Origin: Cyanobium sp. CZS25K
Lineage (GTDB): Bacteria; Cyanobacteriota; Cyanobacteriia; PCC-6307; Cyanobiaceae
Length of the DNA stretch: 64,000 bases
Assembly (NCBI GenBank): GCA_030373325.1
Contig: JAUCZB010000003.1
Location: 166,425-230,424, forward strand
Direction of reading: 5' to 3'
In this document: in pieces, positions 49,792 through 57,748 of the stretch
How positions within the stretch are numbered: the first letter of the stretch is position 1
How the letters are laid out: the number at the start of each line of letters is the position of its first letter
Translations under genes and position numbers: made by a program
Notes under the pieces: model-generated
The model's input: the letters and a program-made list of their open reading frames with translations, nothing else
Databases searched by the model: none
What the model was told of the DNA's origin: nothing

Positions 49792-50458
49792 TCGGGCCGA
49801 GATCCAGCATCCGGTTGATCTGCTCCTGGGCGGCCTGGGTGACGGCATCCAGATCGGGCCGGCGCCGGGAGGCCGGGGGGGGGATCGGTGTGCCGATGCG
49901 GATGTGGATCGGCACCAGTCGGGGCCCGTGGCCGCCCGGTCCCAGGGCCCGGTGGCTGTTGATGATCGCCACCGGCAGCAGCGGCACGCCGGCCCGGGCC
50001 GCCAGCAGGGCGGCCCCGGGCTGGGGCTGGTTGACGCGACCATCCGGCTGGCGGGTGCCGTCGATGAAGACGCCGGTGGCCCAGCCCTGAAGCAGCCGGT
50101 CGGTGGCGGTGCGGATCGCTTCCCGATCACCGGCGCCGCGCTCCACCGGGTATGCCCCGCAGGCCCGGATGATCGGGCCCAGCAGCGGCACCCGGAACAG
50201 CTCCGCCTTGGCCATGAAGGCCACGGGGCGGCCAAGGGCGTGACCCAGCAGCGGTGGGTCCAGGTGGGAGCCGTGGTTGGCCACCACCACCACGGCCCCT
50301 TCCAGGGGCACGTTGGCGTTGCCAGCCGTCCGCCCCCGGAACAGCAGCCGGAACACGGGAAACACCAGCAGGTAGCTGATCAGCCGATAGGTCAGGCTCG
50401 GCCGCGGGGTGCTCAGCAGGGCGGGTGGTTCGGCCGGTGGTCGACGGCGGCGCCTCAC
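49733..50458 (-). CDS. plsC: 1-acyl-sn-glycerol-3-phosphate acyltransferase (PlsC-like)
   Basis: 241 residues from GTG 50458. The acyltransferase motif H-X4-D is present in ANHGSHLDPPL, with the second block reading FIDGTRQPDG (the usual FPEGTR has Pro-Glu). YPVERGAGD is typical. It adds the second acyl chain to make phosphatidic acid. The start overlaps the fabD stop (GTGA), completing the lipid run plsX-fabH-fabD-plsC. Confidence 0.88.
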   Translation of the reverse strand: MRRRRRPPAEPPALLSTPRPSLTYRLISYLLVFPVFRLLFRGRTAGNANVPLEGAVVVVANHGSHLDPPLLGHALGRPVAFMAKAELFRVPLLGPIIRACGAYPVERGAGDREAIRTATDRLLQGWATGVFIDGTRQPDGRVNQPQPGAALLAARAGVPLLPVAIINSHRALGPGGHGPRLVPIHIRIGTPIPPPASRRRPDLDAVTQAAQEQINRMLDLGPISGTLLSPAREPPALPPTA

Positions 50459-51327
50459 TGGCCCAGGTCGCCCGCTGCGGCGATCTGGGCGGTGCCGATC
50501 CCCGGGCAGCTGCGCTTGATCAGGCCACTGAGCACGTTGCCAGGACCGATCTCCACCGCGGTGGTGATCCCCTCGCTCTGCAGCCGTTCCATGGTTTCGC
50601 GCCAGCGCACCCCCATGGTCATCTGCTGCCGCAGCCGCTCCTTGAGCAAGGTGGCGGAGGTTTCAGGCCGGGGATCGGCGTTGCTCAGCACGGGGATCCT
50701 GGCGTCAGCGAAGGGGACCGTTTCGAGGGCGGCGGCGAAGGCCGCGGCGGCGGCGGCCATGAACGGCGAATGGAAGGCTCCGGACACGGCCAGGGGGATG
50801 GCCCGTTTGCAGCGCAGCGCAGCGCTGATGCTCGCCACCGCTTCCGGGGTGCCGGAAAGCACCACCTGGGCCGCGCTGTTGTCGTTGGCGATCACCACCC
50901 CCTCGGTGGCCGCCACCAGCTGCTCAAGTTCATCGCGGTCGAAGCCCATCACGGCGGTCATGGCGCCGCCGCCGGCCGCGGCCATCAGCTCACTGCGACG
51001 GCGCATCAGCTTCAGGCCGGTCTCGGCGTCGAACACACCGGCGGCGTAGAGCGCCACCAGTTCGCCCAGGCTGTGCCCCGCCACCAGCTGGGCGCGGCGG
51101 CCCTGCCGGTGGAGCTCGTCCACCAGCAGGCTCTCGACCACGAACAGGGCCGGCTGGGTGTTGCGGGTGTCATTGAGATCGCCGCCCGCACAGATGGCCA
51201 GCAGATCACGGTCGAGCAGCGCCGAGGCCCGTTCGAAGCGCTCCCGGGCCCCGGGCAGATCGATGACCCCCTCGGCCATGCCCGCTTTCTGTGAACCCTG
51301 TCCCGGAAACACCCAGGCGATGGCCAT
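50455..51327 (-). CDS. fabD: Malonyl-CoA:ACP transacylase
   Basis: 290 residues. VFPGQGSQKAGM, the nucleophile elbow AGHSLGELVAL (Ser) and the catalytic His in AVSGAFHSPFM are present. It loads malonate on acyl carrier protein. 27 nt after fabH; the stop overlaps plsC. Confidence 0.96.
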   Translation of the reverse strand: MAIAWVFPGQGSQKAGMAEGVIDLPGARERFERASALLDRDLLAICAGGDLNDTRNTQPALFVVESLLVDELHRQGRRAQLVAGHSLGELVALYAAGVFDAETGLKLMRRRSELMAAAGGGAMTAVMGFDRDELEQLVAATEGVVIANDNSAAQVVLSGTPEAVASISAALRCKRAIPLAVSGAFHSPFMAAAAAAFAAALETVPFADARIPVLSNADPRPETSATLLKERLRQQMTMGVRWRETMERLQSEGITTAVEIGPGNVLSGLIKRSCPGIGTAQIAAAGDLGQ

Positions 51328-51354
51328 GCAAGCCTCCCGTGCAACGGCAGGAGA

Positions 51355-52410
51355 TTAGGGCTCGGCAGGGGGGGTGGCCGGACCGCTCCAGCGGAACAGG
51401 GCGGCCCCCCAGCTCAGGCCGGCGCCGAAGCCGCTGCTGGCGATCAGGTCACCGGCGTCGACCCGTCCATCGCGGACCGCTTCATCCAGCATCAGCGGGA
51501 TCGTGGCGGCGGAGGTGTTGCCGTAGGCGGCCAGGTTGCTGAGCACCTTCTCACCGGGCATGGCGAAGCGGTCAGCCACCGCATCGAGGATGCGCTGGTT
51601 GGCCTGGTGCAGCAGCAGCCAGTCCACGTCGGCGGGGGCGGTTCCGGTGGCCTCGAGCAGCTCGGCCAGCACGGCGGGAACTTCCCGCACGGCGAACTTG
51701 TAGACCTCCTGGCCGTTCATGTGGATCGGCGCGAAGCTGCCCACCTGGGCGGAGAGGCCACCCACCAGGGGCCGGTGCTCGTCCACCTGGGCCAGGGTGA
51801 GGCAGGCGTTGCGGCTGCCATCCGAGCGCATGCGGAAGCCCACCAGCCCATCGTCGGCGGGGTCACAGGCCTGCACGGCCAGGGCACCGGCCCCATCGCC
51901 GAACAGAACGCAGGTGCGGCGGTCGTCCCAGTCGAGCCAGCGACTGAGCTGGTCGGCGCCGATGACCAGCACCCGCTGCATCGTCCCGGTGCGGATGTAC
52001 TGGGACGCCGTGATCAGGGCGAACAGGAAGCCACTGCAGGCCGCGGTGAGATCGAAGGCCACCGCCCTGTGAGCACCCAGAGCCGCCTGAATCCGTGGGG
52101 CGGTGCCGAACAGATCGTCGGGGCTGGAGGTGGCCAGCAGGATCAGATCCACCTCCTCGGCCGCCCAGCCGGCATGGTCGAGGGCCGCTCGGGCCGCCTC
52201 GGCGGCGAGGCTGGTGACGGTCTCGCCGGGACCGGCCACCCGGCGGGCACCGATGCCGGTGCGGCTGCGGATCCAGCCATCGTTGGTCTCGACGCGCTCG
52301 CTCAGCTGGTCGTTCGTGACGCTGGCGGCGGGAAGCGCCCGTCCACAACCCACCAGGGCCATGCCCCGGAAGGCGGCCCCGGACCCCGTCGTATCAGACC
52401 CGAGCGGCAC
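51355..52410 (-). CDS. fabH: Beta-ketoacyl-ACP synthase III
   Basis: 351 residues from GTG 52410, with a 15-residue unconserved start before MALVGCGRALP. Catalytic residues are in DLTAACSGF (Cys), LLLHQANQRI (His) and YGNTSAATIP (Asn). It starts fatty acid synthesis by condensing acetyl-CoA with malonyl-ACP. 25 nt after plsX. Confidence 0.96.
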   Translation of the reverse strand: MPLGSDTTGSGAAFRGMALVGCGRALPAASVTNDQLSERVETNDGWIRSRTGIGARRVAGPGETVTSLAAEAARAALDHAGWAAEEVDLILLATSSPDDLFGTAPRIQAALGAHRAVAFDLTAACSGFLFALITASQYIRTGTMQRVLVIGADQLSRWLDWDDRRTCVLFGDGAGALAVQACDPADDGLVGFRMRSDGSRNACLTLAQVDEHRPLVGGLSAQVGSFAPIHMNGQEVYKFAVREVPAVLAELLEATGTAPADVDWLLLHQANQRILDAVADRFAMPGEKVLSNLAAYGNTSAATIPLMLDEAVRDGRVDAGDLIASSGFGAGLSWGAALFRWSGPATPPAEP

Positions 52411-52435
52411 CCATCCGGTTCACAGGTGGGCTCAG

Positions 52436-53803
52436 TCAACCACAGGTGGTCGCCACCCCGGCGCTCCCCTCGCCGAGGGCGTGCAGGTCGTCCATCACGC
52501 CATGGCTGGCGGCGGAGTGGGCCAGCCGCAGGGCACTCACCACCGAGAGCGCCCGGCTGCTGCCATGGCCGATGACGCAGATGCCGTCGACCCCGAGCAG
52601 CAGCGCGCCGCCGTGCTCGGCGTGGTCGAGGCGTTTCTTGATCCGCACCAGGTTGCTGCGCAGGAACGCCGAACCCACCTTGCCCCGCCGTCCCCGGGGC
52701 AGCTCGGCCCGCAGCACGTCCAGCAGGACGCTGCCCACCGACTCCAGAAACTTCAGCAGCACGTTGCCGGTGAAGCCGTCGCAGACCACCACGTCGAAGT
52801 CACCGGAGAGGATGTCGCGCCCCTCGCAGTTGCCGGCGAACACGAAGCGGTCGTCGCCCACCAGCAGCGGATGGGTGCGCAGGCAGAGGTCGTTGCCCTT
52901 GCACTCCTCCTCGCCGATGTTCACCAGGCCGATGCGGGGGCGTTGCACCTGCAGCACGTCGCGGCTGTAGATGTTCCCGAGCAGGGCGAACTGGTGCAGC
53001 CATTCGGGCTTGCAGTCCATGTTGGCCCCCACATCCAGCACCAGCACCTGCTGGCTGGGGTCCTTGGTGGGGAACAGGGCGCCGATGGCCGGTCGGTCGA
53101 TGCCGGCCAGCCGGCCGAGGCGGAAGATCGCGGCGGCCATCACGGCGCCGGAGTTGCCGGCGGAATAGACGGCGGTCGCCTTGCCCTGCTTGACCAGATC
53201 CATCGCCACGTTGATGCTCGCGTCGCGCTTGCGGCGCACCACGGTGGCCTCTTCGTTCATGCCCACCGAGGGGCCGCTGGGCACCAGCTCGATCAGGCCG
53301 CACTGGGTAGCCTCCTCGAGGTCGTGGCCCAGACCCATCGTCTCCACCGCCTGGTGCAGCAGGGCCGGTTCGGCCACGAAGCGGATGCGCAGGGGAAGCA
53401 GGTTCACCGCCCTGAGGCACCCCTCCAGGATCGGTCCCGGGGCGTGGTCCCCGCCCATGCCGTCGACCGCGACCCAGAGGCGCTGCCGGTCGTCGATGTC
53501 GATGCCGTTGCCGGTGTGACCCCCCTGCTGGAGACGCCGCAGCGGATCGAACACCAGGGGCTGGAGCACGGAGCCCGCCACGTTGGTGGCGGCGCCGGCC
53601 ATGCTGCCCGCCACGGAGGCCGCTCCCGAGGCGGCTCCGGTGGCGGTGGCGGTGGCGGTGCCCACGAGACTGGTGACGGCCGCGTTGCGCCGGTACCAGA
53701 TCACCAGGCGGCGGATCGTGCGGTTGGGTTTGGTGCGGTTGGCGACGAAGCGGCGGCCTTCGCGCCCACCGCCTTCAGGATCCTTCGGTGGCAACGGGTT
53801 CAA
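52436..53803 (-). CDS. plsX: Phosphate acyltransferase PlsX
   Basis: 455 residues, about 110 longer than typical PlsX at the N terminus. The enzyme core starts at WVAVDGMGGDHAPGPILEG and includes SAGNSGAVMAAA, LDVGANMDCKPEWL and CDGFTGNVLLKFLE. It makes acyl phosphate from acyl-ACP for phospholipids. The extension has a conserved-looking RRLVIWYRR segment and an Ala/Gly/Thr/Ser repeat-like stretch (ATATATGAASGAAS). The proposed start overlaps the rpaB end by 29 nt, so a start further in is possible. Confidence 0.93.
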   Translation of the reverse strand: MNPLPPKDPEGGGREGRRFVANRTKPNRTIRRLVIWYRRNAAVTSLVGTATATATGAASGAASVAGSMAGAATNVAGSVLQPLVFDPLRRLQQGGHTGNGIDIDDRQRLWVAVDGMGGDHAPGPILEGCLRAVNLLPLRIRFVAEPALLHQAVETMGLGHDLEEATQCGLIELVPSGPSVGMNEEATVVRRKRDASINVAMDLVKQGKATAVYSAGNSGAVMAAAIFRLGRLAGIDRPAIGALFPTKDPSQQVLVLDVGANMDCKPEWLHQFALLGNIYSRDVLQVQRPRIGLVNIGEEECKGNDLCLRTHPLLVGDDRFVFAGNCEGRDILSGDFDVVVCDGFTGNVLLKFLESVGSVLLDVLRAELPRGRRGKVGSAFLRSNLVRIKKRLDHAEHGGALLLGVDGICVIGHGSSRALSVVSALRLAHSAASHGVMDDLHALGEGSAGVATTCG

Positions 53804-54521
53804 CGATGCGCTGGAACAGATAGCCGGTGCCCCGGGCCGTGAGGATCAGCTCGGGGTTGGCCGGATCATCCTCCAGTTTGGAGCGCAGCCGCGAGATGTG
53901 GACATCCACCACGCGGGTGTCGACATGACGCTCCGGGGTGTAGCCCCACACCTCCTTGAGAATCTCGCCACGGCTGAAGGGTTCGCCGGAGCGGCTCACC
54001 AGCAGCTCCAGCAGGCTGAATTCCATCCCGGTGAGGCGGATGCGCTCGTCGCCCCGGTACACCTGCCGCTTGTTGGTGTCGATGCGGAGATCGCCCACCT
54101 GGATCACGCCGGAATTGGGGATCCCCGCGCCGGGGTCCTTCTCGACCCGCCGCAGCACACAGCGGATGCGGGCTTCCAGTTCCTTGGGGCTGAAGGGTTT
54201 GACGACGTAGTCGTCGGCTCCAAGCTCGAGGCCGGTGATCCGGTCCGCCACGTCGCCGAGGGCGGTGAGCATCACGATCGGCACGTCGGATTCCTTGCGC
54301 AGCTCCTGGCAGACGCCATAGCCGTCCAGCTTGGGCATCATCACGTCGAGGACCACCAGGTCCGGCAGGACCCGGTGAAAGGCCTCAATGGCCTCCTCGC
54401 CATCGCTGGCGGTGATCACCTGGTAACCGATCATCGACAGACGGGTTTCCAGGATGCGGCGAATGCTCGCCTCGTCATCGACGACGAGGATGGTTTCCTT
54501 GGCGGTTGGGGAAGCCGTCAT
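53775..54521 (-). CDS. rpaB: OmpR-type response regulator RpaB
   Basis: 248 residues from ATG 54521. Receiver ILVVDDEASIRRILE, phospho-Asp in DLVVLDVMMP, Lys in VVKPFSPKEL; winged helix with [19 protein letters not shown] and LILTARGTGYLFQRI, typical of RpaB (Ycf27). RpaB binds HLR1 sites and tunes photosystem and high-light genes. It heads the plsX-fabH-fabD-plsC run, hinting that lipid supply shares its transcript. Divergent from radA. Confidence 0.93.
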   Translation of the reverse strand: MTASPTAKETILVVDDEASIRRILETRLSMIGYQVITASDGEEAIEAFHRVLPDLVVLDVMMPKLDGYGVCQELRKESDVPIVMLTALGDVADRITGLELGADDYVVKPFSPKELEARIRCVLRRVEKDPGAGIPNSGVIQVGDLRIDTNKRQVYRGDERIRLTGMEFSLLELLVSRSGEPFSRGEILKEVWGYTPERHVDTRVVDVHISRLRSKLEDDPANPELILTARGTGYLFQRIVEPVATEGS

Positions 54522-54623
54522 TGCGGCGGAGAGAATGCAACACGGTTCCGACCCACTGAACCGGCCGGAAGGGCGCGAATTCACCGAACGCCACCTTTCT
54601 TCATACACGCTGCTCTCTCCCCC

Positions 54624-56093
54624 TTGGCCCGTCCCGGTTCCGCGTTTGTCTGCCAGGCCTGTGGCGCCAGGACGCGGCAATACTTCGGCCGCTGCGCCGG
54701 CTGCGGTGGCTGGAACACGCTGGTGGAGCAGCTTGAGCAGGGCGGTGACAACCGCCGTCGTCGGCCGGTGGTGGCCGCCTCCGGGCCGGGCGGCGATGGG
54801 GGTGGGGCTCCGGGCCGCCCGCGCCGCTCCGAACCGATCCAGGCCGTGGGGGAGCGGCCCCTGCAGCGCCTGGCCAGTGGCTACGGCGAGCTGGACCGGG
54901 TGCTGGGGGGCGGCCTGGTCCCCGGGTCGCTCGTGCTGCTGGGGGGCGATCCGGGCATCGGCAAGAGCACCCTGCTGTTGCAGAGCGCCCGGGCGATGGC
55001 CTCCCGTGCGGCGGTGCTCTATGTGAGCGCCGAGGAGTCGGCCCAGCAGGTGAAGCTGCGCTGGCGGCGCCTGGCCGACGACGGCCCTGCGGCGGCGGCG
55101 GTTGGTGGTGATGGCGACGAGGGCCTGCGCCTGCTGGCGGAGACCGATCTGGAGCTGGTGCTGCAGGAGCTGGAGAGCCTGCGGCCGGAGGTGGCGATCA
55201 TCGACAGCATCCAGGCCCTGCACGACGCCGAGCTGGGCAGCGCCCCCGGGTCGGTGTCCCAGGTGCGGGAATGCGCCGCGGCCCTGCAGCGCATCGCCAA
55301 ACGTCAGCACACCGCCCTGGTGCTGGTGGGGCATGTCACCAAGGAGGGGATGCTGGCGGGCCCCAAGGTGCTTGAGCACCTGGTGGATGCGGTGCTCACC
55401 TTCGAGGGGGACCGCTTCGCCAGCCACCGGCTGCTGCGGGCCGTGAAGAACCGCTTCGGCGCCACCCACGAACTGGGGGTGTTCGAGATGCAGGGGGCCG
55501 GCCTGGTGGAGGTGAGCAACCCCAGCGAACTGTTCCTGGCCGGGGATGGTCCGAGCCCCGGCACCGCCACGATCGTGGCCTGCGAGGGCACCCGATCGCT
55601 GCTGGTGGAGATTCAGGCCCTGGTCAGCCCCACCAGCTACGCCAGCCCGCGCCGCACCGCCACCGGGATCGGCACCAACCGCCTGCACCAGATCCTGGCG
55701 GTGCTGGAGAAGCACATGGGGTTGCCCCTCTCCCGGTTCGACTGCTACCTGGCGGTGGCCGGCGGACTCGAGGTGGAGGAGCCGGCGGCGGATCTGGGGG
55801 TGGCGGCCGCCGTGGTGGCCAGCTACCGCGACCTCACCCTGCCGGCGGGCACCGTGCTGCTGGGGGAACTGGGCCTGGGGGGCCAGTTGCGGCCCGTGGG
55901 CCAGCTGGAGCTGCGGCTGCAGGAGGCGGCCCGGCTGGGGTTCGCCCGGGCCGTGGTGCCCCGGGGCAGCGCCCTGGGGCCGGTGGCCGCCGGCCTGGGT
56001 CTGCAGTTGCTGGAAGCGGCCACGGTGGCCGAGGCCCTGGTGGCCGGCCTGGGGGTGAACCCGTCCGCGTCAGAGTCCGAGGATGTCGGATGA
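54624..56093 (+). CDS. radA: DNA repair protein RadA (Sms)
   Basis: 489 residues from TTG 54624 (LARPGSAFVCQACG); no ATG or GTG gives the conserved start. Zinc finger CQACG...CAGCGG, Walker A GGDPGIGKST, YVSAEES, the RadA-specific KNRFG motif and a Lon-protease-like C-terminal domain follow. It promotes branch migration in recombination. A Gly/Arg-rich insert (about 45-70) is longer than usual. Divergent from rpaB, 102 nt between starts. Confidence 0.94.
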   Translation: MARPGSAFVCQACGARTRQYFGRCAGCGGWNTLVEQLEQGGDNRRRRPVVAASGPGGDGGGAPGRPRRSEPIQAVGERPLQRLASGYGELDRVLGGGLVPGSLVLLGGDPGIGKSTLLLQSARAMASRAAVLYVSAEESAQQVKLRWRRLADDGPAAAAVGGDGDEGLRLLAETDLELVLQELESLRPEVAIIDSIQALHDAELGSAPGSVSQVRECAAALQRIAKRQHTALVLVGHVTKEGMLAGPKVLEHLVDAVLTFEGDRFASHRLLRAVKNRFGATHELGVFEMQGAGLVEVSNPSELFLAGDGPSPGTATIVACEGTRSLLVEIQALVSPTSYASPRRTATGIGTNRLHQILAVLEKHMGLPLSRFDCYLAVAGGLEVEEPAADLGVAAAVVASYRDLTLPAGTVLLGELGLGGQLRPVGQLELRLQEAARLGFARAVVPRGSALGPVAAGLGLQLLEAATVAEALVAGLGVNPSASESEDVG

Positions 56094-56145
56094 GGAGATG
56101 AATCCCAGGACGGGGTGAATTCATAGAAGCTGGAAAGCCCTCGAT

Positions 56146-57039
56146 TCAGGCCGGCCTGTCCGCGTAGAAGGTGTTCCCGAGGCGACCCCGGGGTGCCGTG
56201 TCATTCAGCCGGTGGGCGTGGTGGTTGCCGATGGCCCGGACGTGGGCTCGCAGCATGCGGATATAGGCATCGCCTGGATCTGGTGAGCGCTCCCATTTGG
56301 AGAAGAAGTGCTGCTCATTCAGGGATGAGTATTTCCCCCAGATGCGATCAGAAATATGGTCGAAAGAAGTCTTTTTCGGGTGGTGATCGAGATTCCTGAT
56401 CTGGGCACAGCGGAGGTTGACGATTGGCTCTGCTGAAAAGTGCAGGCGTGCTTCGTAGTCGAGATCCTCAAAGCCAATGCCAGGAAAGTCTGAGTCGAAA
56501 GCTCCGATTCTGTCGATCAGAGATCGGGTGATCGAAAAATGTGACCATGTGTGGTTGAGGCGAATAAGCCGGTCGGTCGTCCAGTCGACCTTCTCGGCCC
56601 ATCGCCTGAACCAGGGGCGTACATCTAGGTCGTCGTTGAGAATGATGGTTGCGGGTGACTGGCTCAGGGAAAGGAGCTCGTTCCAGATGCGCGCCAGGCC
56701 TACGGGTTTGTCGTGGAGGATGAAGATGTGGTTGGGGGGAGCTTTTGAGATCAGCTCTTCCTGTACCCGATTCAGGTACTCGAGCTGGCTCCCCTGGTCG
56801 GCTTGGCCATTGATTCCCACGATGATCTGAACATCAGGGAACATTGAGCTAAGTCTGAAGTAGAGAGGTTTGAGTAGATTCTCGTATCTCTCGCTGAAGG
56901 TGGTGATTGCGATGCTGATCTCCTGTCCAAGATCTCTCCGGGGAGGTACCAGCCATGCAGGAAGCGCATTCCTTGTCAGGTCTGCGACCTCTCGCAAGCC
57001 CAGATAGAGGTGGTACTTCAGATTGGCTGGCTGAGCCAT
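56146..57039 (-). CDS. Glycosyltransferase family 2-like protein, probably transferred
   Basis: 297 residues. The GT-A fold is suggested by SIAITTFSERYENLL, the NDDLDV acidic motif and GIGFEDLDYEARL (ED pair). No membrane helix. The substrate is unknown; surface polysaccharide modification is likely. The DNA is strikingly AT-richer than its neighbours, with rare codons (ATA, AGA, TTG), so recent horizontal transfer is likely. It sits alone between radA and ycf3. Confidence 0.75.
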   Translation of the reverse strand: MAQPANLKYHLYLGLREVADLTRNALPAWLVPPRRDLGQEISIAITTFSERYENLLKPLYFRLSSMFPDVQIIVGINGQADQGSQLEYLNRVQEELISKAPPNHIFILHDKPVGLARIWNELLSLSQSPATIILNDDLDVRPWFRRWAEKVDWTTDRLIRLNHTWSHFSITRSLIDRIGAFDSDFPGIGFEDLDYEARLHFSAEPIVNLRCAQIRNLDHHPKKTSFDHISDRIWGKYSSLNEQHFFSKWERSPDPGDAYIRMLRAHVRAIGNHHAHRLNDTAPRGRLGNTFYADRPA

Positions 57040-57088
57040 GGGGTGGAGAAGAGCAGCTGCTGAAGCATGAATGCCTTGGACGCGGGTG

Positions 57089-57610
57089 TCAGAAGTAAAC
57101 GTCGACGCTGCTGCGCCCCGATGACTTGAGCCAGTTCTCGATGTCCAGGTAGCCCCCGGGGTAGAGCCGCACCGCCTTGGTCCAGTGCACGGCCGCCTCG
57201 TCGAACCAGCGGTCGGCGGCGTCCTGGTCGCCGCTCTCCTCGGCCAGCCGCCCCCACTTCTCGTAGATCAGACCCATGTTCTTGAGGCAGGACGGGGAGT
57301 TGGCGTTGGCGTCCAGCGACTGGCGATAGAAGTCGAGGGCTTTCTCCTCTTCGCCATTGCTCATGAAGATGATCGCCATGTTCTTGAAGATCTCGCCCCG
57401 GTCGATGCTGTTCTCCTCGAGCTTCAGGGCCTCTTCGTAGTTTTCGAGCGCCTCGGCGTAATCGCCGTCGTTCTGGGCCGACAGACCGTCGCGGTAATAG
57501 ACGTAGGCCTCCTTCGCCTTGGGATCGATCGGCAGCAGCTTGACGATCAGGTCGGCCATGACCGTGAAGCTCTTGTCGATGAAGTTGTCGTTGCGCTGCG
57601 AGCGGGGCAA
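57089..57610 (-). CDS. ycf3: Photosystem I assembly protein Ycf3
   Basis: 173 residues, the family length, from TTG 57610 ([15 protein letters not shown]). Three TPR repeats are visible: [45 protein letters not shown], and the last with [22 protein letters not shown]. It chaperones PsaA/PsaB assembly. The next ATG ([10 protein letters not shown]) would remove 18 conserved residues, so TTG is preferred. Confidence 0.94.
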   Translation of the reverse strand: MPRSQRNDNFIDKSFTVMADLIVKLLPIDPKAKEAYVYYRDGLSAQNDGDYAEALENYEEALKLEENSIDRGEIFKNMAIIFMSNGEEEKALDFYRQSLDANANSPSCLKNMGLIYEKWGRLAEESGDQDAADRWFDEAAVHWTKAVRLYPGGYLDIENWLKSSGRSSVDVYF

Positions 57611-57748
57611 GGGTCCAGGTCCGGTTCCTGCCACCATCCTGCCTTGGGCGGCCGCCAGCAGGGCGATGGGGCAGGGGGTTGGCAGGGCGAAGCGGTGGTG
57701 GCTCCCTAGCCTGAGGCCCCGGTCCGTGCCCGCCCCGGCACCTCCAGC

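Noticed and set aside
53583..54623. N-terminal extension of radA antisense to rpaB
   Set aside because: RadA conservation starts at the zinc finger just after TTG 54624; the extension is antisense of RpaB.
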